Below, piece after piece: positions 17,355 through 26,200 of a stretch of DNA of 61,458 nt. Numbering within the stretch: the first letter of the stretch is position 1; each line of letters opens with the position of its first letter. Made by a program: the position numbers and the translations under genes. The stretch is from CAZAPG01 sp964486935 (GTDB lineage Bacteria; Chloroflexota; Anaerolineae; 4572-78; J111): the NCBI GenBank assembly GCA_964486935.1, contig CAZAPG010000044.1:1-61458 (forward strand). The letters are read 5' to 3'. The notes below the pieces were generated by a model. It saw only the letters and a list, made by a program, of their open reading frames with translations. It did not search any database and had not been told where the DNA came from.

Positions 17355-17939
17355 ATGTCACTGTATGATAACGAGCCAACAATGATGGGGCATGGCCGCC
17401 CCTCGGCAACGTTGGTGATTAGACAGGGGCCCCAGGCCGGAATGAGCTTTCCCCTGGTGGGAAATCAGGCAATTGTTGGGCGCGAGGAAGGGTTGGATAT
17501 TACATTGCAAGACCCCGAAGCCTCTCGGCGACATGCGCGCCTTAGCTGGCAGGCAGGCCAGTTTGTTATAGAAGATTTAGGCAGCACCAATGGCACCTTT
17601 GTGAATGGGGTGCAGATTACAACTCCTCAGGTGCTTAACGCGGGTGATAGCGTTGGTATTGGTCAAACGGCGCTGGTATTTCAGGTTGAAGGCGCGCGAA
17701 TGGGCGGGGCGCAGTACCAGCCGGCCCCGGCTCAATATGTTGCGCCCGCCCCGCCACAGGTTGCGCCGTCTGGCGGGGCTGAAGATAATAAACTTACCCA
17801 ATATCTGTTGTATGGTTGCGGCTGTTTATTATTGCTGTTTATTTGTATTTTGGTAATTGTGGCGGCTATCTTTTTGCTGAACCCCGAAATGGTAGATAGC
17901 CTGTTTGCCTTAAGTTTGCCGGCAATCCCTTTGATATAA
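17355..17939 (+). CDS. FHA-domain membrane protein
   Basis: A 194-residue protein behind a clear AGGAGG ribosome binding site. Residues 18-100 are an FHA domain closely similar to that of the preceding protein (IVGREEGLDI, ASRRHARLSW, IEDLGSTNGTFVNG). A Pro/Ala-rich linker follows, then one hydrophobic C-terminal helix (CLLLLFICILVIVAAIFLL). So it is a tail-anchored FHA protein with the phosphopeptide-binding side in the cytoplasm. Probably works with the larger FHA protein upstream; both precede one terminator. Function beyond this is unknown. Confidence 0.85.
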   Translation: MSLYDNEPTMMGHGRPSATLVIRQGPQAGMSFPLVGNQAIVGREEGLDITLQDPEASRRHARLSWQAGQFVIEDLGSTNGTFVNGVQITTPQVLNAGDSVGIGQTALVFQVEGARMGGAQYQPAPAQYVAPAPPQVAPSGGAEDNKLTQYLLYGCGCLLLLFICILVIVAAIFLLNPEMVDSLFALSLPAIPLI

Positions 17940-17965
17940 TTGGCGAGTTATCAGCAGAAAAAATG

Positions 17966-17996
17966 AACCGGTCTGGTTGTCAGGCCGGTTTTTTTA
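17966..17996. terminator. Bidirectional terminator
   Basis: AACCGGTCTG (17966-17975) pairs with CAGGCCGGTT (17981-17990), followed by a T-run on the plus strand and, after two bases, a T-run on the minus strand. It serves both the FHA gene and the convergent histidine kinase gene. Confidence 0.85.
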
Positions 17997-19967
17997 TAAG
18001 TCCCGGGGGTTGTCAAGAGGCAAAACAATTTCAAAGGTGGTTTGGCCCGGCCGGCTGGCTGCCCTGATTTGTCCGTTATGTTGCTCTATAATGGCGTGGG
18101 CGGCGTACAACCCCAACCCCAGGGCCTTGCCCACCGGTTTGGTGGTAAAGAAGGGTCTGAATAACTGCTCAAAATTTTGCTTGCTGATGCCCGCTCCATT
18201 ATCGGTAATAGATACTTTTACCTCGCGGTGAGATATGGGCCGGGTAGAAATGGTAATTTGGGGTTGGCTGGCATAATCAATTACCGCATCGCGGGCGTTT
18301 AAAAGCAAATTTATCCAGACCAGTTTCAGGTGGCTTACGCTGGCCGAAAGCAGGGGTTGAACCTGATAATCTTTGACTACTTGGATGCGGGCTTTTTTGA
18401 GCGACCGTATCACCAGCGCCAGCGCCCCCTCGATGGTATCAATTAAATCGGCCTGAACAAAAAAGTATCGCTCCTGATTAGAAAATTCAAGCAAGTTGGT
18501 AATAATATTTTGAATCCGCTCACCGGCCTTAAAAATGGCCGTAGCCAGCTCATGCGTTTCGGCTTGGGGGTCAGTATCCAGCAAAATAAGCTGGCTATTG
18601 GTCATGGTTACAGTTAGCGGGTTGTTAATTTGGTGGGCTACGCTGCCGGCCAGTTGACCCACCGCCGCCAGATTGGCCGAGCGAAACAGCGACGCCTGCC
18701 AGCGCCGCCGCTCCGAGACATCCTGAGCAAAAACAACCACCTGCTCAATTTGCGCCAGCCGGTTGCGGATAGGGTAAATGTGAAACTCCCGGTCCTTCAG
18801 GTAAGGGTCAACCTCATTTTCGGGCGATATCCAGATAGTTTCTTTACCCGCGCGCAGCGACTCTTTGATTTGACTCACCAACTCCGAGGCCGATTTTTGC
18901 CAGCGCAGCGATAAAAAACTTTTGCCAATCAACTGGGTTGACTCATACCCCTGCCGCTCTGCGGCAATCTGGTTCAAATCGGTAATAATTAAATCCTGGT
19001 TTAAAATATATAGCCCGTCAGAGATGCCATCAAAAATTACCTGAAGCGTGTTTCGGCTGCGTAAAATCTCTTCGCGGCTTTGGGCCAGGTCAATATATGC
19101 CGACGAGAGGTCTTGAAAAAGCTGGGCATTTTGAATAGCAATGGCGGCCTGATTGCAAAAAACCGAAAGCCACTGCGTATGATAATTTGAAAAGTAAGCA
19201 GGGGTTGTGCTGCCCAGAGCCAAAATACCAATCAACTTTTCTCTGGAAACCAGGGGCATCAGCAGCGCCGAGTTGATAACCTGGTTGGCCCACTCCGGGC
19301 CGGATATTTGCCGGTGCAGAGAAAGTTGCTGGCTCTGAGCCGATTTTTCGGCCAGCGTAAACAGCAATTTATCCTCGTTAACCGCATCGGTTGGCAGCGC
19401 GCTCTTTTTTAGCGAGCGATGCCGGTTGAGGTTCCCATTCAAATCGGTTAAGTATATTTTGGCTAAATCGGCCCTGGTAAATTGCCAGGCTTTGCTCAAC
19501 ACAATTTTAAGGGTTTCATCAAGCTGTAGTGTTTGACTAATTTCTTGAGTTACCTCATTCAGCCTCAACAACTCATCAATGTCTGAAGCAGGGCGCTCTG
19601 CCTGTTTCAATTGCCTAAGTTCCAGCAGGCGTTTTACCTTAAACAGTAGCTCAAGCCGGTGGGGCGGCGTGAGTAAATAGTCATCGACGCCCCCGGTTAA
19701 CAGCTCAACAGCCCGGCTGCGCTGATTGGCAGAAGTCAGCAGAAGTACGGCCATATTGGGAAAGTTAATTTTGATTTGCGCTAAAGACCGGCGGGCCAGA
19801 GAAAAGTCAATAATCAACAGGTCATACGGCAGTTTAGCCAGTTGCTGTGGCAGTTGGGGCTGTTTATCCCAAATATCAAGAACATCGGCTTCAATATCGG
19901 CCCGGAGCGCGGCCTGCAACTGTGCGCCGTATTTAGAGGCTATCAGAATGGCGTTGATGTTGCTCAT
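17994..19967 (-). CDS. Hybrid receiver-GAF-PAS sensor histidine kinase
   Basis: 657 residues from the ATG at 19967, which is preceded by AAAAGG. The order is a receiver-like domain (about 1-120, with LLIIDFS as the likely phospho-acceptor strand), a GAF domain (150-300), a PAS domain (315-420), the HisKA helix with the phospho-acceptor histidine near residue 442 (GSVAHQINNPLT), and a HATPase domain with N, G1, F and G2 boxes (NLLLNARDAV, DNGAGI, LFRPFFTTKP, GLGLYAAHAI). No transmembrane helix is seen, so it is cytosolic. An upstream start at 20012 is in frame but has no ribosome binding site. No partner regulator is adjacent. Confidence 0.9.
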   Translation of the reverse strand: MSNINAILIASKYGAQLQAALRADIEADVLDIWDKQPQLPQQLAKLPYDLLIIDFSLARRSLAQIKINFPNMAVLLLTSANQRSRAVELLTGGVDDYLLTPPHRLELLFKVKRLLELRQLKQAERPASDIDELLRLNEVTQEISQTLQLDETLKIVLSKAWQFTRADLAKIYLTDLNGNLNRHRSLKKSALPTDAVNEDKLLFTLAEKSAQSQQLSLHRQISGPEWANQVINSALLMPLVSREKLIGILALGSTTPAYFSNYHTQWLSVFCNQAAIAIQNAQLFQDLSSAYIDLAQSREEILRSRNTLQVIFDGISDGLYILNQDLIITDLNQIAAERQGYESTQLIGKSFLSLRWQKSASELVSQIKESLRAGKETIWISPENEVDPYLKDREFHIYPIRNRLAQIEQVVVFAQDVSERRRWQASLFRSANLAAVGQLAGSVAHQINNPLTVTMTNSQLILLDTDPQAETHELATAIFKAGERIQNIITNLLEFSNQERYFFVQADLIDTIEGALALVIRSLKKARIQVVKDYQVQPLLSASVSHLKLVWINLLLNARDAVIDYASQPQITISTRPISHREVKVSITDNGAGISKQNFEQLFRPFFTTKPVGKALGLGLYAAHAIIEQHNGQIRAASRPGQTTFEIVLPLDNPRDL

Positions 19968-19989
19968 ATGATGCGCCTTTTGATATAAT
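19960..19989 (+). promoter_or_regulatory. Promoter of the small winged-helix gene
   Basis: TTGCTC (19960-19965) and TATAAT (19984-19989) are 18 bases apart, reading toward 20031. It overlaps the start of the divergent kinase gene. Confidence 0.45.
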
Positions 19990-20030
19990 AAATTTTGGTA
20001 ACTATACCACAATCAACGGAGCAATTGGAA

Positions 20031-20345
20031 ATGTTAAACCCGCTGCAACCCCCGGCCAAAGAAGTAGATGTGGACTTTTTGGTTTTTGTAGAAAGATATG
20101 CCACCGATTTGCTCAAGTGGGATATTTTGACCTTTTTTGGCCACAATCCCGATTTTTACGGCACTACCGAAGAAATTGCTCAAAATCTTGGCCGCAGCAG
20201 CCAATCGCTGCGGCCGGAACTGGGGGATTTGGCCTTGCTGGGTATTTTGCGCCAAACCGCGCAAGATGACCACCAAACTTACTATCAGCTTACCACAGAA
20301 CCCACTCTCAGGCGTTTAACCCTTAAATTTGCCGCCAGCCAATAA
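20031..20345 (+). CDS. Small winged-helix-like protein
   Basis: 104 residues from the ATG at 20031, with GGA upstream; a longer TTG-initiated frame starts at 19995. The central part looks like a winged helix (TTEEIAQNLGRSSQSLRPEL, then LLGILRQTAQDDHQTYYQL), in which a hydrophobic pattern and a wing can be seen. It could be a DNA-binding regulator or an adaptor; there is no effector domain. Divergent from the histidine kinase, with the two starts only 63 bases apart, which hints at shared regulation. I do not recognise a named family. Confidence 0.6.
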   Translation: MLNPLQPPAKEVDVDFLVFVERYATDLLKWDILTFFGHNPDFYGTTEEIAQNLGRSSQSLRPELGDLALLGILRQTAQDDHQTYYQLTTEPTLRRLTLKFAASQ

Positions 20346-20496
20346 ATAATTTTGACATTTCAAACCGGCTGCTCTTCGGTTCTGGCGTTATGTTTACTTC
20401 CAATTTAAGCTAAAGCGTGGTAAAATTGAGCTATTGGTCAACATCTTGTTGGCCCCTACAAATTTTTGTTAATCTAAGGAAACAAGTAAAACACAT

Positions 20497-21138
20497 ATGG
20501 AAATTATCTGGTACGGACACGCCTGTTTCAGATTAAAAGACCGCGATACGGCAGTGGTAACAGACCCCTTTGATAAAAGTTTGGGGTTGCCTCTGCCGCG
20601 CCCCAAGGCCGATATCGTTACGGTGAGCCACGCCTCGCCACACCATAACTACACCGCCGGCGTAAAAGGTGAATTCAAGGTTATCAACAGCCCCGGCGAA
20701 TATGAAATTGGCGGCACATTTATTACCGGCATTCGGATGACTCCCGCCAGGCGTAAAAATAATGATGACCCCGAATACAACAACATTTTTGTAATTTATA
20801 TGGAAGACATAGCTATTTGCCACCTGGGCGATTTAAACCACGTACCTAACCAAAACCAGGTAGAAGATTTGGGCAGTATTGATGTATTGCTTATTCCGGT
20901 GGGCGGTAAAAAAGCCCTCAACGCTGCCGAGGCCGCCGAAGTGATTAGCCTGGTTGAGCCGTTTATTGTTGTCCCTATGCATTACAGCCTGCCGGAATTA
21001 TCTATTAAATTAGACCCGGTAGAGAAATTCTTAAAGGAAATGGGCGTTACCAAAATTGACCCGGTTGGCTCGCTTAAGTTGACCCAGGGCAGCCTGCCCG
21101 AAGAAACCCAAATTGTACTCATGGAACCCAAAGCCTAA
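20497..21138 (+). CDS. Metallo-beta-lactamase-fold protein (UlaG-like) with altered metal motif
   Basis: 213 residues, the size of the UlaG/UPF0173-type MBL-fold hydrolases (WYGHACFRL at the start, GDLNH and VPMHYS later). The metal-binding HxHxDH motif reads HASPHH at residues 45-50: the second His is Ser and the Asp is His. Classic two-zinc chemistry is therefore doubtful; it may bind one metal or have lost hydrolase activity. An AAGGAAA ribosome binding site lies about 15 bases upstream. Four bases separate it from the TPR gene, so they form an operon. Confidence 0.8.
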   Translation: MEIIWYGHACFRLKDRDTAVVTDPFDKSLGLPLPRPKADIVTVSHASPHHNYTAGVKGEFKVINSPGEYEIGGTFITGIRMTPARRKNNDDPEYNNIFVIYMEDIAICHLGDLNHVPNQNQVEDLGSIDVLLIPVGGKKALNAAEAAEVISLVEPFIVVPMHYSLPELSIKLDPVEKFLKEMGVTKIDPVGSLKLTQGSLPEETQIVLMEPKA

Positions 21139-21142
21139 CTTA

Positions 21143-21832
21143 ATGGCCCAAATGGACGATGAGCTTTTAATTGAAACAACAGAAGCCGGCGGCCTGAGTT
21201 GGCAATGGCGAATTGTTATAGGGCTTGTGGCGGTAATTATTATTGGAGCAGTTACTTATCCACTTATACGGCAGCGGCCCTTTAATAATGATACCATAAA
21301 AGCTGAGGTTTCTGCCCAAAATGACACAGTAGAAGTTGAGGCTTCTGCCGAGGAACAGTTTAAGCTTGGTAACAGCCATTACCAGGCCGGTCGATGGGAG
21401 CAGGCTATTGTCGCTTACCAAAAAGCCCTAGAGCTTGACCCTAATTTCCAGGCTGCTTACGCTAACCTGGGTGTAACCTATTACCAGATTCAACAGTTTG
21501 ATTTGGCAGCCTCGCAATATGAAAAAGCCCTGGAATTAAACCCCAACGATGGTGAGGTGGCCTACAATCTTGGTGTGCTTTATCTTCAGCAAGCCTTAAG
21601 CCGGGAGCAAGGCAACCAAAATCTGCTACAACAGGCCATCACCCAATTACAAAAAGCCCAACAAATGTCTCCGCAACTGGCCGAACCTTATTTTAGCCTG
21701 GGTGTGGCTTATATGGCGCTTAATCAAAATGATAACGCTATTCAGGCCTTTGAAACCTACCTGTCCCTTGCTTCTACCCAAGACTCTCAAGCCAAACAAG
21801 AAGCTGAACGTTACTTGCAAACGCTCAAATAA
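21143..21832 (+). CDS. TPR-repeat membrane protein
   Basis: 229 residues from the ATG at 21143, four bases after the previous stop. One N-terminal transmembrane helix (WRIVIGLVAVIIIGAVTY) is followed by at least four tetratricopeptide repeats (KLGNSHYQAGRWEQAIVAYQ, then YANLGVTYYQIQQFDLA, YNLGVLYLQQA, YFSLGVAYMALNQ). Such proteins are scaffolds for protein-protein contact at the membrane; no catalytic part is visible. The last 10 bases fall in the 55-bp sequence duplicated across the assembly gap. Confidence 0.85.
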   Translation: MAQMDDELLIETTEAGGLSWQWRIVIGLVAVIIIGAVTYPLIRQRPFNNDTIKAEVSAQNDTVEVEASAEEQFKLGNSHYQAGRWEQAIVAYQKALELDPNFQAAYANLGVTYYQIQQFDLAASQYEKALELNPNDGEVAYNLGVLYLQQALSREQGNQNLLQQAITQLQKAQQMSPQLAEPYFSLGVAYMALNQNDNAIQAFETYLSLASTQDSQAKQEAERYLQTLK

Positions 21833-22032
21833 CGGTAACATAGTGGTAACATTTGTATGTCTACATTTAAAGGATAANNNNNNNNNNNNNNNNNNNNNNN
21901 NNNNNNNNNNNNNNNNNNNNNNNNNNNNNNNNNNNNNNNNNNNNNNNNNNNNNNNNNNNNNNNNNNNNNNNNNNNNNGCTCAAATAACGGTAACATAGTG
22001 GTAACATTTGTATGTCTACATTTAAAGGATAA
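21823..22032. other. Scaffold gap of 100 N with duplicated 55-bp flanks
   Basis: N runs from 21878 to 21977. The 55 bases before it (21823-21877) are repeated exactly after it (21978-22032). Exact identity with a length of 55 at both gaps of this window points to an unmerged k-mer overlap. The genome probably has one copy and no gap, so the region is about 155 bases shorter than shown. Confidence 0.9.
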
Positions 22033-22343
22033 CCGGCTAAAATATCTAAAAATGTGACTATCGGGAAAACAATATCAGTACTTTAGCCCTTAACCGTTGG
22101 TGACTTTTGTCTCTGTTAACGGTGAGTAATTTCCATTATGCTCTAATAATGGCGCAATATCTCATCGACCAGCATCATCAATATGCGCCATTTTTTTGTT
22201 TACCCGAATCCTTTTAAGCTGGCAGGAGACTCCTTTAATAATAATCCCATCATTTAATTTATAGCCTCCCATCTGGCTATTAGCCAGCCTCACGCCTTAT
22301 TGGGATTGGGCAACGCCTGGGGACATGCATTTGCCACAATAAT
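22033..22343. other. Intergenic region upstream of the DUF11 cluster
   Basis: Contains a probable terminator (22148-22197) and several small palindromes, for example AGGAGACTCCT near 22224 and GGCTATTAGCC near 22275. No coding frame or recognisable riboswitch was found. A promoter for the DUF11 genes should lie in the last 150 bases, but no convincing pair of boxes was seen. Confidence 0.5.
22148..22197 (+). terminator. Probable terminator of the MBL-TPR operon
   Basis: AATGGCGC (22148-22155) pairs with GCGCCATT (22185-22192), and the adjacent ATAT pairs too with one bulged base; seven T follow. The loop is about 20 bases. Confidence 0.6.
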
Positions 22344-23147
22344 ATGGACCATCTATCACGTTTTTGGCCCGACCATACCTACCAAACTATGCCGACCCCC
22401 AGGGCTGCCTGCCGAACATTAAAAGTCACTATTATTCTGTTAGCCTGTGTATACCTATTTCTGAAGGCGTCTACCCTGTTGGCGTTTGCTCAAGAGCCGC
22501 CTTTGTTTGAGATTAACGTTGCGCCCGCCTCGAGCCAGGTAATTGCCGGACAAACCCTCACCTATACCATCACCATTACCAACGTAAGCGGGCTGCCACA
22601 ACAAAATGTGCTGGTCACTGTCGACACCCCACCCGGCACAACCTACAACCACTCAAACCTGGCGGCCCAGCAACGCTGGTTAATTGGCGGGTTTACTCCC
22701 GGCCAGCCGGGAACCATCACCTGGATTACCCAGGAAACGTTGCCTCCGGGCGGCACAGCGATGGTTGAACTGGTGGTAAACGTGCTGCCTAACACCGCCG
22801 GGGAAATAGTCAACCAGAACTATTTTGTGACAACGCTGAATAACTATGAACAGGCCAGGGTTTCTGGCCCGCCGGTTAAAACACAGGCGCTAATTCCAAC
22901 GCCTACCCCCACCCCTACCGCTACCCCCCAACCGGCAACTACCGCCACATCCACTTCTAAGCCAACCGCCTCGTTTACGCCCGCCGCACCGGCCACTCCC
23001 ACCCCATCGAGCCAGAGCGCGGCGACCGCGTCACCCCCACCAATTGAGCCGGAAACCGTCTGGCCGGCCCTGGTTGGGTGGATTGGGGGATTGGCAATTA
23101 TCGGCATAGTGGCCGGCCTGGGCTGGATTTTACTCAAAAAGCAATAA
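22344..23147 (+). CDS. DUF11-domain surface protein with C-terminal anchor
   Basis: 267 residues. A signal segment lies at about 25-48 (VTIILLACVYLFLKASTLLA). One DUF11 domain follows at about 55-155 (SSQVIAGQTLTYTITITNVS, then NVLVTVDTPPGTTY), then a Thr/Pro-rich linker and a transmembrane helix (LVGWIGGLAIIGIVAGLGWI) with a short basic tail. It is therefore anchored with the DUF11 domain outside. A second ATG at 22392 would still keep the signal segment. It precedes the giant DUF11 gene by 76 bases and is probably its operon partner. Confidence 0.78.
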   Translation: MDHLSRFWPDHTYQTMPTPRAACRTLKVTIILLACVYLFLKASTLLAFAQEPPLFEINVAPASSQVIAGQTLTYTITITNVSGLPQQNVLVTVDTPPGTTYNHSNLAAQQRWLIGGFTPGQPGTITWITQETLPPGGTAMVELVVNVLPNTAGEIVNQNYFVTTLNNYEQARVSGPPVKTQALIPTPTPTPTATPQPATTATSTSKPTASFTPAAPATPTPSSQSAATASPPPIEPETVWPALVGWIGGLAIIGIVAGLGWILLKKQ

Positions 23148-23223
23148 GTGGCCTGCAACAGGGCAGCCCAAAAATTTAATAACTTTAGACGCATCCCCCG
23201 TGGCAAAACAAGGAATTTAGCTT

Positions 23224-26200
23224 ATGAATACCGACACCCTGTATAGACTGCTAAAAAGCCCCTGGATTAGATTTGCCTTTTCCATTGCGCTGTCGTTTGG
23301 GTTGATCGCCCTCTTTTTGTTTGTTCCAGTTATTCTTGGCAGCGCTGCCCGGCAGTCAACCTCAGATACATTCACCCTTCAGTTGCCCTTAAAACCGGCC
23401 CTTGTCCACGCCACCGGCGGATTGACCATTACCAAAAGCGCCTCGCCCGCCGCCGCCGGCCCCGGCGAGATCATCACCTACACCCTGATAATGACCAACA
23501 ATACGGGGTTTCCGTTAGTTAACATTGTCATTACCGATATTGTTCCTGCAAATACGGTCTGTCAATCCGCCACTGCGCCAGCCGGCCCGGGGAAATGGTT
23601 TGCTACAACCTCGCCCTGCGCCAATGAAAGCGAAATTCAGTGGGTCAATATTTATAATACCTCCCTCCCTGCCCCCTGGAATGAACCAATCCCCAATGGC
23701 GCTACCATGTTTTTTTCGTTTACCGTCAGGGTAACAGATACAACTCCCCTCATCGACCAGAGTACCATTACCAACGCTAATTATGAAGTTGCCTTTTCCG
23801 CCCAACAGAGCATGTCTAACACCCTGGCCTTCACCGATATTGGCCCTGCCCTTACTACCCTGGTCAACGCCCCTACCTGGGCTATTACCAAAACCGCCAG
23901 CGCCACCGTACAACCGGGCGACTTTTTGACCTACACCATCATGGCCGAAAACGTGGGCCACTTTGCAACCAGCGGCGCCTACACCATCACCGACGAAGTG
24001 CCCCAATACACCAGCTACGTTACCTCAACCCCCGCCGCCGCCGAAAGCGGCGGCTCGCTCACCTGGACTTTCTCCGACACGCTACCCGTTAACGGCGTTC
24101 GCGTTGTAACCTACGTGGTGCAGGTTACAGAGCCGCTCACCAACGGTATCTCTATTGTCAACGATAGCTACGTAGTTACCGGCGGCAACGTTTACACCGG
24201 CGCTATTGGCCAGGCCATCAGCGCCACCGTTAGCGGTACGGCCAACCTTGCCATTACCAAAAGCGCCAACCCCACCCCGGCAGTTGACGCCGGCAACCTG
24301 CTAACCTACACCCTGACCGTTACCAACCAATCCGGCGCGCAAAGCCCCGCCGATAATGTGGTCATCAGCGACACCCTGCCCGCCGATACCGTCTTTCAAT
24401 CCGCTACTTTTTTGGGCGGGGCCACTGGCAGCGTAACCAACACCGGCAGCCTGGTGCAGTGGAGCTTGAACGACCCGCTGGCCGTTGGCGCCAGCGCGCA
24501 GGTGCAGGTGGTCGCGCGGGTGCAAAGCCCGTTGCCCAACGGCAGCGTTATTACCAACACCCACAGCGTCTCGGCCAGTAATATTTCTGCCGAAGCAAAC
24601 GGCAACCCGGTGGCAACCACCATCAACAGCGCCTCGGATATTGATGGTCTCAGCAAAACCGTCAATCCTGCCAGCGTCATTCCCGGCGGAACCATCACCT
24701 ACACCATTACCATTACCAACGTTGGCAACGAGACCGCTACCGGCGTGAGCGTTACCGATACGCTTGACGCCGCTTTCTCGCCTTCGGCGCAAACCTTTAC
24801 CAACGTTACCGTGCCGGGGCGCGATATTACCGGCACGCCCGGCTTTACCACGCTGGTCTTTACCGCCACCGCCCCCGGCCTGTCGGGAGTCTATTCCAAT
24901 ACTTCCATCACCGTGACCAACGGCGCAGAAACGGAAAACCTGGGTGAAAGCGCGCCGCTCATTGTTACCTCGCCGGTGCTGAGTTTGACCAAGGTGGCCG
25001 CCACTGCCGAAATTTCTGCCGGCGACAACCTGGCCTATACCCTCACCTATACCAACGATAGCACCACCCCCGCCACCGGCGTGTGGATTACCGATACCCT
25101 GCCGTCGGGCGTCAATCTGGTTGGCGCTACCCCGCCCGCCAGCGCCCAATCTGGCAATGATGTTGGCTTTAATCTGGGAACTGTCGGAGCCGGAGCCGGC
25201 GGCACGGTCGTCATTACCATCAGCATACCGGCAGCCGTGGCCGATAACACCATCATCAGCAACAGCGCCCTCATCACCAGCAGCGAAAACGTCTCTGATA
25301 CCGCCGGCCCGGTCTTGGTAACGGTGCGCGCGCCCGTTCTCAACCTGCTCAAAACCGATGCAAGCGACCCGGTGCAGGCCGGCGACCTGCTGACTTACAC
25401 CCTGGCCTACTCAAACAGCGGCGGCGCAACCGCCTTTAACGCCTTCATCACCGATACGTTTGATAGCAACGCCCCCTTTGCCGACGCCTCGCCCGCGCCC
25501 TCGCCGGCCTGCGCGCCGGGCAGCGCCCAATGTAGCTGGAACGTGGGCGACCTGCCGCCAACAGGCGTCAACCAGACCATCGTGGTCACGGTCAACGTTG
25601 CCTCGCCGCTTACCAACAACACCACGCTCACCAACACGGCCTTCATTTCTTCTGACACCCGTACCGCGCAGGATACCGAAACCACCACCGTTTCCAGCAG
25701 CGAAGTGCTGAATATCATCAAAACCGGCAGCAACGGCGCCAGCCTGGTTCGCCCCAGCGATTTTATCACCTACACCATTGCTTACTCCAACAGCGGTAAC
25801 GCCATTGCCCAGAACGCGCGCATCACCGATACCATCGACAGCAACACCACCTTCCAGGATGGCACAGCCGGTTATGTGCAGGTCAACCCCACCACCTTTG
25901 AGTGGCTGGTTCCCTCGTTGGTTCCATCGAGTACTTTCCAGATTACGCTAACGGTACGCATTACCGACTCGTTACCCAGCGGCACGGTGCTGACCAACAA
26001 TGTGGTCATCCAGAGCGAAACCGGCGTGCAAAATAATGATATCGCCACGGCCACTATCCAGAGCGAGCCGGAACTGCATCTGGCTAAAACCGCCAGCGCC
26101 GATACCGTTGAGGCCGGCGGCGCGCTCACCTACACCATCTTATACACTAACACCGGCGATGCGCCGGCCACCGGCGTAACCATTACCGACACCCTGCCCG

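Noticed and set aside
22201..22343. A possible riboswitch in front of the DUF11 cluster
   Set aside because: Several small palindromes are present, but no consensus of a known riboswitch class (for example c-di-GMP) could be matched by eye.
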